Part shown: in pieces, positions 13,601-27,900 of the stretch
Layout of the letters: every line of letters begins with the position of its first letter
Position numbering within the stretch: the first letter of the stretch is position 1
Origin: Paraescarpia echinospica
Taxonomy: Eukaryota; Annelida; Polychaeta; Sabellida; Siboglinidae
Assembly (NCBI GenBank): GCA_020002185.1
Contig: JAHLWY010000285.1
Coordinates: forward strand, 62,001 to 126,000
DNA length: 64,000 nt
Direction of reading: 5' to 3'
Position numbers and translations under genes: made by a program
The notes under the pieces: model-generated
The model's database searches: none
What the model was told of the DNA's origin: nothing
Seen by the model: the letters and a program-made list of their open reading frames with translations, nothing else

Positions 13601-16600
13601 TGTGAGGGTCCAGGTAGCTGCACTGTACAACAATATGCTTTCAACGGTGGCACAGAAGATTGACAATTTAAGGGTTCTTCTTATGTTTGCCTTCCATACG
13701 TGGTCTAGCTTGTTACATGCTTGCCAGGTTAGGGCTACGCGTTGGTATTCTTCTTTGTTTGTACTGCATATCCAGGAACATACATACCGGAAGTTGTCTA
13801 CTTCCTCAAGTACTTCACCACTAGATCTTTATTACTTTACATTCATCACTTACGTTGATGGTGATTATCTTGGCAGAGCTAACATGTGGCCAGTTGGTTT
13901 GCATCTGTTTAGTACGATGTGTCTGTTATAGACCCACCAAGTACCAGAGTGACTAAGAAAGGCTCCAGTCGTCCAACACAAGGTCAGTCAGTGACACTGA
14001 CATGTGACATCACAGCTGGCAGACCAAGAGATGACACAGTGACATGGCAGAATGGAACCACACCAATCTCTTCCTCTGGTCACCACCAACTAAGTGACAG
14101 AGACTTGACAATAAGTTCACTTGACCATTCCCGGGATGATGGCGACTACTCGTGTGTTGCAACTAACCTTGCGGGAACTGGAGTCCGTGGTGTCGAGTTT
14201 CCACTCCTCGTTGACTGTAAGTACACATTTACCTGAGTGTATTAGTGTCGCAGATCAACTGTGTCTGAATATAACACAGGTGCATCATTTTGTTAAGAAA
14301 TTTAAACAATATTATCCATATAGTAAATAGGTGTAAGCCTGGGGTTGATTAAATGATGATCTTATGGTTTTGTCGTAGTAGGATTTCTTCAGGTATATGT
14401 TTAAAATAAAAAGATTACGAATCTTGACTTACTTGACTTAAATCCGTAGGCCAGATTGACCTCTCATTTTCCTCCTGGATGTTACACCCCTCCATATTGT
14501 ACTATTTAGAGCACACTGCTTTGCTGTTAACAGCTGCAGCCAGGTGGCACATTTGATTTGGTCACTGGACATGCCTACCCCACAGGAGTCTTCTGTGTCT
14601 GATGAAAATGAGATTGAATCAGATATGAATGTTTCCTCTCTGATCTGGCTATTTTGTCTTACTGTCTTGTCTGCCAGTAAAATGTCAAGAGACTGGTGAT
14701 CGTATGTCAAAGTTTCAGCACCATAGATTGCTATGCTCTATGTAACAGTAGCAATGCTTTCAGTCATGTTAAGATGCCTTTGTTAGAAAATATGACCTAC
14801 CCTGGTTTACCAAAGGTGGCTGATGCTAGGTCTAAGTGTCAACTAACTATATCTCTCTCTAGGGTACAGCTTATGTACCAGAGAGACAGCAATTCCTTGA
14901 TGAGTTCCCTTTCTTTCAGTTTATCCTCATTTTCGGTTACAAATCTTCAGCATCTGTCTGTAAGGATAATTTGCATCTTCTGGTGTAATGGATGAGGTGA
15001 GCAAACATGTAGGTACTTATGTGGGTATATTTCTGGAGAAAAAAAATTTGGATTTCATATCCTGCTTCTCTTTTCTCCCTCTAGCGGTAGTTGTCTGATA
15101 AAGTTCTCCTAGCAAATGAAACAAAAAAGTTAAATTAACTGCAAAATACGTAAAAAGAATACAGATTTGTACCACCCAGACTGATTGATCTGTTCACATA
15201 CACTGTATAGCTGTATACTCATTAGTTGATTGTTCATACCAACATTTGCTTTCAAAGAATGTCCACATAATATGTTTTGTGGATGTCCTCTAGAAAGGAG
15301 GCACCATCTAGTGAGTTACTTGACAACATGTTGGTACTAGTATCGGTGTGTCAGACCAAACACATGTCCAAGATTGCTCTGGTGTAGTTGTTATGACTAA
15401 ACTATAATTGTTGCAATTCCAGAAACCATTGTGTTGAAGCAGACATGTGACTGTTGTAGATAAACCACAAGTGTCAGTTGATGTACCATTGCCAGTGAAA
15501 GAAGGTGACAAAGCTACCATCAGATGCCAGTCACAAGCTAGGCCAGCAGTGACCAGTGTCACGTGGAAGAAAGGTGGAGATGTCATCACAGTGACTGGAG
15601 ACAAACACTTTGACTGAGGCACTGTCGAGAAGCCATCACTTACCATTGATCCAGTCTCAAGAACAGACGCTGGGGAATACACGTGTCTGGTGGAAAATAG
15701 TGTGGGACAAGGCAAAGTATCTGTTCAGCTGAAAGTCTGGTGTAAGTACTTGTTGTCAATACGTATGATATGTAGTGATGTGTTTCTGTTTTCATCAATT
15801 TTCAACACATTCTGTGTTGTGAAATGTTGATCTTTGTTTTGCATATATCTTTACCATCCCATATCAATATATATAAACTATATATATATATATATATATC
15901 AATATATATAAACTGTATATATATATATATATATACAGTTTATATATATTGATATGGGATGGTAAAGATATATATATATATGTATGTATATATGCATATA
16001 TATATATACATACTGTATTATTCCCAATACATGTGCAGTTCACGAGTGCAAGGCTTGGGTGTGCATCTCAGGAAGCGCGAATAAACTGCTTTGATTATTC
16101 GAGCGATGCTATACAGACAGTCATCGTGCTAGCTAGACCACATCGTTGGATAAATACCATCGGACAATGCAGAAAATCATTTGTATGTGCTGAATTGGCA
16201 CTCAAATAATTCAAAACAGCGTGCTTTGCCAACATCCGTGTAACAATGCAATGACAATGGGGCAACATACTGCGAGCGCTGCACGAAGGGAGGGATTCCT
16301 GAAGATGTTAAGTCAGACATCCAGGCGCTCTTCGTTCTTTTGACCCATCCTTGTGGCTACATATGGTTACGTGATTATGACTATCACATTATTTTGACCA
16401 TTCCTCTGCGTTGTTAGAACACCAGACTTTGAGAATAAAACAAAACTGACAGAAACATGATGCTATCTTACAAGCTAATGTACAAATAATTGTTATATAG
16501 AAATTATCTGCACGGTAGCGCCAGTGGTGGTATACCATATTTGGCATTATTCAAGCCCATGTTCACACTTGAAAATATGTTTTCGTGCATTGTTTCACTT

Positions 16601-19600
16601 CAACAAGATTTAACAAGAGATTTATCAAGATTGCCATCCAGAGCTATAAGCTCTAGGCAGCATGCAGACAAGGAAGCCTTTGGCTTATCGAGAGTCCAAC
16701 AATTTTCCACCTACCTATAACCCGCCTTCGCCAGATAGCTGTCAATTTTATTTTTGAACATATTCACACTGCTTGCATTAACACAATCATCAGATAATTT
16801 GTTCCAGTCATTTATTCATTTATTATTGTCCTCTGAGAGAGTTAATACTTTCTCATATCCAACCTACACTGTTCCTTGAGTAATGCTGCATTGTGCCCTC
16901 TGGTTATACTGCATTCTTTCAGTTTGAAGAAAATATTTCTATCAATATCCTCATAACCATTCAATATCATAAAAACTCCTATTTGGTCTCCTCTTAGTCT
17001 CCCAGTCTCTAGTGTTGTCAACCCACATTCTAATAAGCATCCTTTGTAACGAAGAGCTTTCAGTTCAGGAATCATCTTAGTTGGTCTTCGTTGCACTCTT
17101 TCTAGCTTATCTATGTCCTTACAATATGGCCTCCATGCTTGTAGACAATATTCTATATATGGCCTAACTATTGCTTTGTACAGTGGTACAATTAGCTGTT
17201 TCTCCTTATATGTGATATTTCTCATAATTAGCCCTAGTATTTGGTTACCCTTTGAAGCAGCAATTCCACATTGCTCCGAAACTCTCACGTGAGCACTAAC
17301 TATTACTCCTAAGTCCTTTTCTTTCACAGATTTACCTAATATAGTATTTGTTATATATTATGTATTCTTTATTCACATTTCATGTCCTATGTGGATGCAT
17401 TTACACTTCCCAAAATTGAATAACATTTGCCATTTTTCAGACCATTTGATCAATTTTGCTAGATCATCCTGTAAGGTGTGTTTATCTGCATCTGTTTTAA
17501 CTGTTCTGAACACTTTTGTATCATCTGCGAATTTCAGTACTTTGCTTGATACATCTCTTAAACTCTTAAATAACTTTTTCTCTAATTTTGCATATACATT
17601 TCATGTGGTAGTACCAATGTACACAAGAAATCTGTATTTGATTGAATCATTCCAAGGGCTCCAAAGGTCCCCTAAAATGCTAAATTTGCTAACTAAATGG
17701 TCACTGTAGCAGCAGATCTATCATGCTTCAAGTCCTTTTGTTCAACTAATCCCTTTTCCCACAACATCTGTCACACCTCACTGTGGCTGGCTGGTGAAAG
17801 TGTGGCTAATCTGTAATTGGTCACTGGCAGAGGCTTGGGTCACTGTGGCTGCTGGTGAAAAGTGTGACAAATCTGTAATTGGTCACTGGCAGAGGCTTGG
17901 GTCAACAGACACAGCACCCTCCAGACCCCTGGACAGTTGTGCCTACATTCTAAGGGGTCATCCTGAAACAACCACATGTCAACCATTAGAAGAGTAGACA
18001 TAGTTCCACTATATACTAGAAATATGTTTACGCAATGCAACAAGTCAACAACAGATATGGTAGAATATGGCCAGAATAACCTTCTGACAGTTATTTATTA
18101 CTCACCAGATTATTGGATGAGTTATAACATGCAAATATTTACAAACAAATGTGGGCCATTTGAGGTCTTAAACATTGCCCCGTTTACTTAGCCTATACAT
18201 TCTAAATAAAGGCCCACATCATAAAGCACTACATTAAAATAGTGGAAGATAATACATAAAAACCTCAAAAAGATGTCTCACAAACATTTTGACAACTAAA
18301 ACTACTACTTATTAAAACATACTAAAGAGATTCCGCCCCACGTGTAATCTATCCTACTTTATTTACCGCCCTAAAAGCCCTGCGTACACTGTTACTGTAT
18401 TATCAGTAAGGAGGAGAAACGCCTTCAGGCAAAACCTCGTGTATAATAGAGCAGGGAAAAGCGTCACAGAAAAAGTTAAACATACTAAAGAGCATTGTAA
18501 CACTGTCCAAAAACCCACATAATTTTTAAAAGGTGCGCTACTCTACCAGGACTGTAAGAGCTCGCCCGTGACAAGTCTGATTGAATCATTCTAGTGTCAT
18601 CAGCATATAGTAGAACATACATTTGCAAATAAATGTCTACATCATCATCACTAAGGTTGTAAATTTCACCAGCTCCCATGTCAAGTCCCTTATAATTATG
18701 ACTAACAGTATTCAAAATCATTCAGGTAAATAGCAAATAACAAAGGAGTTTTCTCCTTGTGGTAACTCTACATCACATGAGAAGAAGGCTGACACAGCCC
18801 CCAAAATGCAAAATGTTTACACTATCTAGTGATGTGGTTTTGAGAAGGGCCCTTGAGACTATCCCCTAACAGTATATTTTGTGTATTGTACCAGAAACAG
18901 AACACTATTCCCCTTCCCAAAACATCTGTCACATGCGGAGTCTGTGTCTTGTATGGATATATATTTTTATGAAGTTGTTTTATATAAGCAGAAAGTTAAT
19001 TGAAATTAGTTATTCTTAGGCCACAGAAAAGTAATTCCCGGTTTCTCATCAATGCATGTATTTAAAAATATGTGCCACAACATTTTATTTTCTATTATAA
19101 TTATTCCTCTAAATGCAAGACGTGGTGCAATAAGTGAACAGTAAACATGTCAACATTTTACTTCCATCATAGCCCTTAATGATCTGTAACTATGATTCAC
19201 CAAAAAAACATTTGATTAATAATTACCTACAGGGTTGTTTGATTTATGCCGGGCAGAAACTGTTTCTGTCCGGCAGAAACGGCAACAATAGGAAATACAT
19301 GCCATTGATAGGCAAACGTGTTCCATTTGTCCACCCTGCTCACAATAAACATCACATGAATGATAAAAAGAAGATCCCTGCCACTTAACTTGTGGATTAT
19401 TATTATTATAAACTGTTCTGCTATTGCTTGGTGAACAGTTAATTAGTGGGTCAAGTTCAAATACATCAGCACGTTTTTCACACCTGCATGGTAGTTTAGG
19501 CTCAGTAGTGTGCTGGCAGCTACTAAACCTATAGGCTTGTTCAAAAAGAATAGTTGGCAGAAGATCTAACTTCAAAGCACCATTGCATCCATTTAGCCAG

Positions 19601-21950
19601 GCAGCAGTCACACTGTCCCAGTGTCTGCTACTATGTTTATATAATAATTATATAGGCTTAATGATCCCAATACACCAATATGTTGGCACAATGTCAGATA
19701 ATAGAACTAGGTTAAACATCTTAACAATAAATATAATTAGTTCTGTGGGGCTGTTTTTTTCAAAAACTGTACAGTAACTTTTTCTCTAATTTTTCATAGA
19801 CATTTCATGTGGTAGTAGTGCCTGCTATTGTGTGATAGACTCCTGTTAAACTGGACAATTGCCTGTAGGTTTTAAACTGTGTCAAACAGTGAGTCTACCT
19901 TTTGCTCTCAAATAATCTGTCCTCTTAGTTTTACACATAAAGACATAATCTAGCATAACTTGGTAAGTTTCTGTAGCAGCACATTGTGTGCCACATTTGA
20001 ATGTCATGCATGTAATATTTCCATGCAGTCCATTTCCATATATAATAAATATATAATAAAACTTTAACAGCCGTTTTCTTAACTTTTGACCCCTACCATA
20101 TTCAATGCTCCATAACTACGCCAATTTTTGTAGCAGTCATAATTTTTGAAACCGTGTAAAGCACCCTACCCAAACTTTACAAGAATGTAGGAAAACAATG
20201 TTACAATTTTTCCGACTTATCACTCATTTGGTCAGGGATCACATATAGACGTATTAGTCCAAAGGACTTCAAGGCCATTTGGCCCTTTTTTATATAATTC
20301 GCCAATTTTTGCTCAAAAGTTTGTTTGGATTTTCTAATTTCGGTTGTAGCTATGTTAAGGGCCTCTTTATAGTTGTTGTAATCTTCTATATTATGTGTCT
20401 CTATAAATTCTCCACATAATTTGTTTGTAAGCAATCGTACATGTAGCCTCGTTTGAAAGGTGTTTCTTCCTAGATCGTTTCCTTTGCTTTTTAGGGGAAC
20501 AAATCTTTGAATAATGCTCTCAATCTCATATTTCAAAATGGTCTAACATTCTGTTACTGTCTTGTCCTTCATTAAGTTAGTCTGATCTATGTGTACTAAA
20601 TATTTTCTCATCTGTTTATATTTGCCCTTGTTAACATTTCTCCTCCATCGCTTTTAACCATTATTCCCTTATTGTACATTTATACTAAAATGGATCTGGT
20701 TATGACACTAGATCCCAAAGGTTTATGTATTTTAACATTATAAATTAATTCGTTTTGAGAAGATAACACTAAATCCAACACATTCCCACCTCTGGCTGGT
20801 TCCAAAACATGTTGGGAAATGAAACAGTCCTGTATTAGAAGTAGAAACTGTTGGTCATCACCTCCAGCACTCTGTAGTTATTTCCACTGAATATGTGGTG
20901 ATTAAAATCACACATTATAACACATTCCCCTTTACTTATCTCCTTTATAGCATTGTGCAGTTTTACATCATCCTCTTGTCTTATGTTAGGACTACGATAA
21001 ACTAGTCATATTATTAATGTTGAGTTTCTGGTAACTATGTTGCACCAAAATATCAATCTGCTTCCCTTTTCATTTGTACTTCATATGCCTGTATGGATTC
21101 TTTAATATACAGAATGACTCCGCCTCCCTTTCTCTATTGTCTGTCTGCAACTACCATGTCTTCATGTGCCCACGATTCTGCGATGATTACATCGGAGTCT
21201 ATATCTGCTACCATGATGTCAAAATCGCTTCTCTTATTTACAGTGCTTCTGGCATTTAAGCAAACACATTTAAGTTAATTTTTATGGATATTTGGTTAAC
21301 CTTTCCTTGTAGATTTGTTTTACTATTTCTTTGAGGTGGTTCTACGTATCCCATTGTGCATCTAGTTTAAATATTCTTATGCACCTAATGAACTCGCTCC
21401 CTAGAACTGCTGCTCCTTTTCCTGTCAGATGTAGCCCATCGCTCATAAACAGATCTTCTCTCCCTACAAAGCTTGCCCACATGTCTATGAAGCTGACTCC
21501 TTCCTCCATACATAACTTCTATACTAGTGTGTTCATTCTTCTGCAGTTCTTATAGTATTGTCCTCTGCCAGCCGTTATTGACAGTATACCAGATAACACG
21601 ATATGTCCAATGCATGCCTCTTTCAGTGTGCGGACCAGTCTACCATACTTATCAACTACTGCATCTGCATATCTCTTGCCTTCCTTCTGTTGCAGCTCAT
21701 CAACACCGATCTGGTTACCTTTCCTTTGCTGAACACTGTCTTCTTCCATCTGTCTTCTTCTCAGTCTTCTGTTTCACAGTCTTACCAACTGCCTCTGTGG
21801 TATCTACCTCTTCACCACCTGTATCGCTGTCGCTTCTCTTCTGTAAAAAGGGAGTGCGCATTTGTTAGGCTGTGCAAGTCTATAGGGAACAAAATGGTGT
21901 GTATATATATATAGATATATATCTATATATATATACACTATAATATGTAG

Positions 21951-21981
<31 letters not shown>

Positions 21982-24900
21982 CTATTACATGTAAAATGGT
22001 GCTATCTGTATTGCTAGTCCTATTACGATGCCAACCAATATATATATATATATATATATATATTGGTTGGCATCGTAATAGGACTAGCAATACAGATAGC
22101 ACCATTTTACATGTAATAGTGTCCCACAAAATGCTTTGCTTTATAATCCAGTAAATGGCCCAAGGTAATACAGCTAAGTGAAACAAATACTGCTATCTTT
22201 ATTGCTAGTTCCATATCATATGTTGTTAAAAGCATCCTTTCATGGGAATATGTTTATTATTGTAGTGATATAATAAAAATGTAATGTTATCAATTACCAA
22301 CGTTGCAACATAATGTAGGCAACTTTTCTCTCAGAGACAAAAATTATACAGCTATATGTGTTATTTATTTGGAAAGTTAATCAAATTCTACTCTTTTCTT
22401 GCTCAGCATTAGTAAATATCTTGAATATTAGGTATTGTAATTTGAGGTTATATTAGCTTGATAGATCTATCAATGTGACGTTTGGAAATACCTTTGTTTT
22501 TGTGGTAATATTCACTGTAAGAAAATCGTAAATTTATAAGGTGCCAAACCAACAGTCAGTGCACTGTACAAAATGGCATAAATACACAATCTCTCAGTCT
22601 GTTGTAAAAACAACATAAACATTTGCCAAGTTACTAAGATCATGCTTACTCTTGAAAGATAGGCTTGATTATACTAACAAATTATACTAAATTAAGATGT
22701 CTCATGTTGTGTTTAGATTGTGTCAAAGAATATGAATGGTCTTTATGTACCGTTGCTACACTGTGAGTAATTTGTATGATGGACACAAAATAATCACCTT
22801 TTTCAACATGTATGAAGTATAATATATACTCTATGTTCACATTAGACCGGCCATATGGCAAAGCATCAGTGAATGCAGCAAATGTGACTGTGCAAGTGGA
22901 TATGGAAGTGTCGTTAACCTGTCGTGCCCCAAGTGAGCCTGGCAACCCGACAGCTTCTTGGTTCTACTGGTGCAGACAGAACAGTAGTGACATCGCCAAG
23001 AACACTACTGTATTGACTCTGACACCATCAAGTGTGAAAGATTCGGGCAAATACAGCTGTGTGGCAGGCAACTGGGTCGGACAGAGTGACTACTCGGACT
23101 GGACCACTGTGACAGCGCAAGGTTGGTGACTGTGTGACAGTGCAAGGTTGATGACTGTGTGACAGTCCAAGGTTGGTGACTATGTGACAGTGCAAGGTGA
23201 GTGGCTGTGATGGTGCAAGGTGACTGACTTTGTAATGGTGCAAGGTGAGTGACTGTGACAGTGCAAGGTGAGTGACTGTAACAGTGCAAGGTGAGTGACT
23301 GACAGTGCAAGGTGAGTGATGGTGCAAGGTGAGTGACTGTGACATTGCAAGGTGAGTGACTGTGACATTGCAAGGTGACTGTGACATTGCAAGGTGAATG
23401 ACTGTGTGACAGTTTAAGGTGAGTGACTGTAACAATGCAAGGTGAGTGACAGTGTGACAGTGCAAGGTGAGTGACTGTGACAGTGTAATGTGGGCAAATG
23501 TGACAGTGCAAGGTGAGTGACTGTGACACTGCAAGGTGAGTGACTGGAACAGTGCAAGGTGAGTGACTGTATGACAGAGCAAGGTGAGTGACTGTGTGAC
23601 AGTCAAGGTGAGTGACTGACATTGCTAGGTGACTGACAGTGCAAGGTGAGTGACTGTGACAGTGCAATGTGGGCGAATGTAACAGTGCAAGGTGAGTGAC
23701 TGTGACACTGCAAGGTGAGTGACTATGACAGTGCAAGGTGAGTGACTGTGACAGTGCAATGTGGGCGAATGTAAAAGTGCAAGGTGAGTGACTGTGACAC
23801 TGCAAGGTGAGTGACTGTGACAGTGCAAGGTGAGTGACGGTATGACTGAGCAAGGTGAGTGATTGTGTGACAGTGCAAGTTGAGTGACTGTGACAGTGCA
23901 ATGTGAGTGACTGTATGACAGAGCAAGGTGAGTGACTGTGACTGTGACAGTGCAAGATATTCGAATGACTGTATGACAGAGCAAGATGAGTGATTGTGTG
24001 ACAGTGCAAGGTGAATGACTGTGACATTGCAAGGTGAATGTCTGTGTGACAGTGCAAGGTGAGTGAATATATCGAGCCGAACAACATTTATCCAGTTTTT
24101 GCTTGATATTGACCAAACGCGGTCAAAAATAACTTAGCTTTTGTTTATATTAGAAATTTTTATTTTTTTCAGAAATTATTCGTTAATTATGTTATGTACC
24201 TTAATTAATTATTTCTCACTGTTCTCGGTTGGACTGCTGCTACATACATATAAATTGTTTCATCATACAGCTCCTGCCAAGATTGAGTATCCACGCATTT
24301 TCGACATCCCACACTCTCCTGCGTTTGATGACCAATACTTCAAGATGACATGCACTGTGTCAGGCAGTGGTGACACGAAGGTTCAGTGGCGCAAAGACGG
24401 AGTGTCAGTTGACACTGGTGACTTTGCTGTCACCACTGTCCCAGTGACAAGTGGACCATACATGTATGGACAGACAGAAGCCAAGAAGAGTACATTGATG
24501 TGGCAGGTGACTAAGAGAGCAAGGTATTTCACCTGTAACAACATCGCCCACTTTGATGGCAAGTACACCTGTGCTGTGTCTACACAGACGGCTGGAGCAA
24601 CAACAAATGAAGAGTCCAAGGGCTTCATTGTTAATGTTCAGTGTAAGTTTCTTGTTTGTTACAGATTCAACTTTAATATGTGAATATATAGTTTTGTGCA
24701 TTTTTGTTGTGTGTAAAGTTTTTTTTTTAATTATGGTACAAAGCTGCAAATTAAAAGGGTACTCCTTAGACAAGTTTGCCTACATTTTCAAGCATTTAAA
24801 ACTTTTTTGACAAGTTTCTGACACAAAATAGGTTTATTGATATTACCGCTTATAGTATGCTCATCATGATTGGAACCGGACCTGCTTTTTGTAATTATAC

Positions 24901-27900
24901 ACCTAATGTTTTATAATTGAATCAAGACATAAACATCCTTAGAAACCAAGCAATGATAGATATTGCTTATAATGTTATGTTGAAATTTGTCCAGTTTTTG
25001 GTGATGTTGCTGCACTGCTATTAATCAAATTCTTTTTAAAGTTGACCAATTAGCGTTTTGATGTCGGACAAGGGAGAAATAATATGACAACCACATTGTA
25101 GTGAGATCCAGGTGAAAACTGTGAACATTCTCTGGATGATGTTCACATGGATTTGCTTGGTATTCTTTTTACTTATCCACAGTCAATTTACCTTCCCTCC
25201 TCTGATGTTTTGATCATTCTCATTGGACTTAGACAACTTCCACCAGATGGCAACATGGCAACCATCTACTGGTAGTTGTCTTAAGAAGTTCACAGACAGC
25301 GATCAAACGTTACAGGATAAAAGGTGAATTGACTGAGGTGCAAATAAAAAGAATACTAATATGAACCATCCAGTTTGGGGAACCTCTTCACCCAGACATG
25401 GATTTCTTTTGGAAGTTGCAACTACCATATTATTCAGATTATCTGCCATCAACCAGATTCTTTTTCGAAAATGCAGGTATGAATTATGCCATTTATGGAA
25501 CGAAAAACAATCAGATGATAGACTCAGAGTGGTTGAAACTGGTTTATATAGTAGATGTATATAGAGACTGCATGCAGCTACCATTCATATGATTTGCAAT
25601 GGCATTATATAATTTTTTTCAGATATTTGCTACAAATCTGGCATGTATTTGCACAGTTAAGGTGCTATAGAAGTGTTAGTATTATTAGTACAAGTTTCAC
25701 AACATTTTGTGTCATATGATTTGGTTTATTTTAATTCGTTTGTTCACAGATGAGGCACACTGGGCTAGTGATCCTACAGTTGTTGCCGCAGCTGTTGATG
25801 ACAGGGCTGTGGACATTGTATGTTCTGTGTGTGCCAAACCACAGCCACAACTTACATGGACATTCAACAATGAGTCTCTGCGGGAAGGAATCAGTGTTAC
25901 CGAGGACAGAATCACACTGGATGTTGTGAAAATAGACGACTTTGGTTCCTCTGAGTGCACTGCCAGTAACAACGTGAACGGGGAACACAGAAATGTGACA
26001 TTTCCCATTGAACTAGTGCCAACTGGTAAGAAGCAACACAAAGTAAGATCCTCTGAGTACCTAATATGCAAAACTAATGTATTATATGTTATTGCAAGTA
26101 GATGGGGCATGCTACCAATGTCGTAGGCTAAGAATCATTGAAATATGAAGCCTTTTCGTAGGTTATGTAATACGTATGATATTATCAAGTTAGTGTAAAA
26201 AACTTTACGAATGTTTGTCTACAGTTAGTTGTTTGATGCATTCTGGGAAGGTTGTTATTTGTTTTGTTGGACAGTCTGTAAAGTAGCAGCGTCTATTAAT
26301 TGTTTTAGGTCCACCAAAGAAGCCATTGGAGTTTACTGTCCTGGGTAACCATACATCAGTCGCCCTCACACTCCACTGGCGCCCAGGGTTCGATGGTGGT
26401 TATCCTCCACAGGTGTTTATCCTGCAGTACAGGACATCAGACAAGTCTCTGACAACAATGGATGGAATATCCACAGCAGATGCCGTGACCTGGTATCAGG
26501 CGACTGTGATAGGTCTACAGCCAGAAACAGAGTACGTCTTCATTCTCTACGCTGAAAACAAACGACCGCGAGACAAAGGACCAAACAAAAGTCCCACTGT
26601 CACACAGATTGAAAGCACCACAGGTAAAACTACTTCTAGTTTCACCAGTTCTTGATGTCACTAACTATGTCACTATGTTTTTAACTTGTGAGACCACGTG
26701 CAACATACTCTAGAATCGTGATGAAAGAGATTTTTACTTTGTTCTGTCTTTGCAACATTAAAAACTGTACAAAGAAAAAGTAATTGGTTCTCGTTACTGA
26801 AGGTTTTAGCAGTGTTATGAAATAATGTATATGTGTGAGATTTGATCAAAAAACTAATTATGAACATGCTGTGTAACAAATACTAACAATATACACAGGC
26901 ATTTTGTCCCACTTTGCCAGTAAGTCATTTTAAACAAGATAACTTTTTCAGAATATTTATATGAATTGTCAATGTTTACTTTGAACTGTGCTTTTGCATA
27001 AACTGTGACAATTATAAATCTCATACAGTTATTTTCTATAATATGTTTCTTTTTAATTATTATTCATTCCTCGTACCCCAGTCCGCTGTTACACGGTCAT
27101 CGTTGTAATATACTTTTCGTACACGTGTATATGTGTGTCGTAATTTAAATTGATCCTTTTAGGGTCACAGGAAGACGGCATCTAACATGCCACGTGGCCC
27201 CATGCAACACAACATTACTTTTTTTAAACGATTGTTTTGTGTGTTTGATTATGTTGCTGTTTGTTGTTGCAAAATAAAATTTGATTTGATTTTGATTTGA
27301 TTTAAAATGTATAATGCAATTTTTTTCTTTGCAATTTGCATCCAGTGTGGACTTTACTTGGATGGTACGTATCTATTAATAATCACATATGATACTGGGC
27401 ATAATGTATGTTTCGTATTTTTCTGTTTGGCCAAAGTGTTTGGTGGCATATTGTTCATGTTGTTATTCTGTAATATTATGTTTGCGTTAAATTTGCGTGT
27501 TTGATATGCATTCTGTTCATCAGTTTCTGAACTGATATGAACATAGTGTATGTGTTTTGTTTATGGTTGGATATATTTCTTGATTAGATTCAAACATGTT
27601 TTTTTATGTATCACTAATACATCTATTACAATACGCATGCTAAATGAAATATTTGAGATATGTAAGTATAATCATCTGTATATAAATATGCTAACTGTGG
27701 ATCATTGTATGTGCATCTCCTCCCAGGTACCAGGGTCCATTCGCCACTTTTATGTTCATTTGCTTCCTTCGATAATAGCTCTCTCATCTACCAATTGCAA
27801 TGTATTTCAAAAACACGATAATATTTATTCACAGTTTTGTACTTCCATATTGTTCCCAGTAGATGCGCAGTGCATGAGTGCAAGGTCTTGGATGCACATC

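Noticed and set aside
15615..15617. TGA read as selenocysteine
   Set aside because: Ig domains of this type have no selenocysteine, the position is not a cysteine in homologous exons, and no SECIS element was sought or seen.
23122..24068. CRISPR-like array
   Set aside because: The units are contiguous and degenerate, without unique spacers, in a eukaryotic intron.
23005..24116. Long minus-strand open frames rich in HSPCTVTVTHLAL
   Set aside because: They are translations of the splice-donor minisatellite, whose 22-bp unit is stop-poor on the minus strand.
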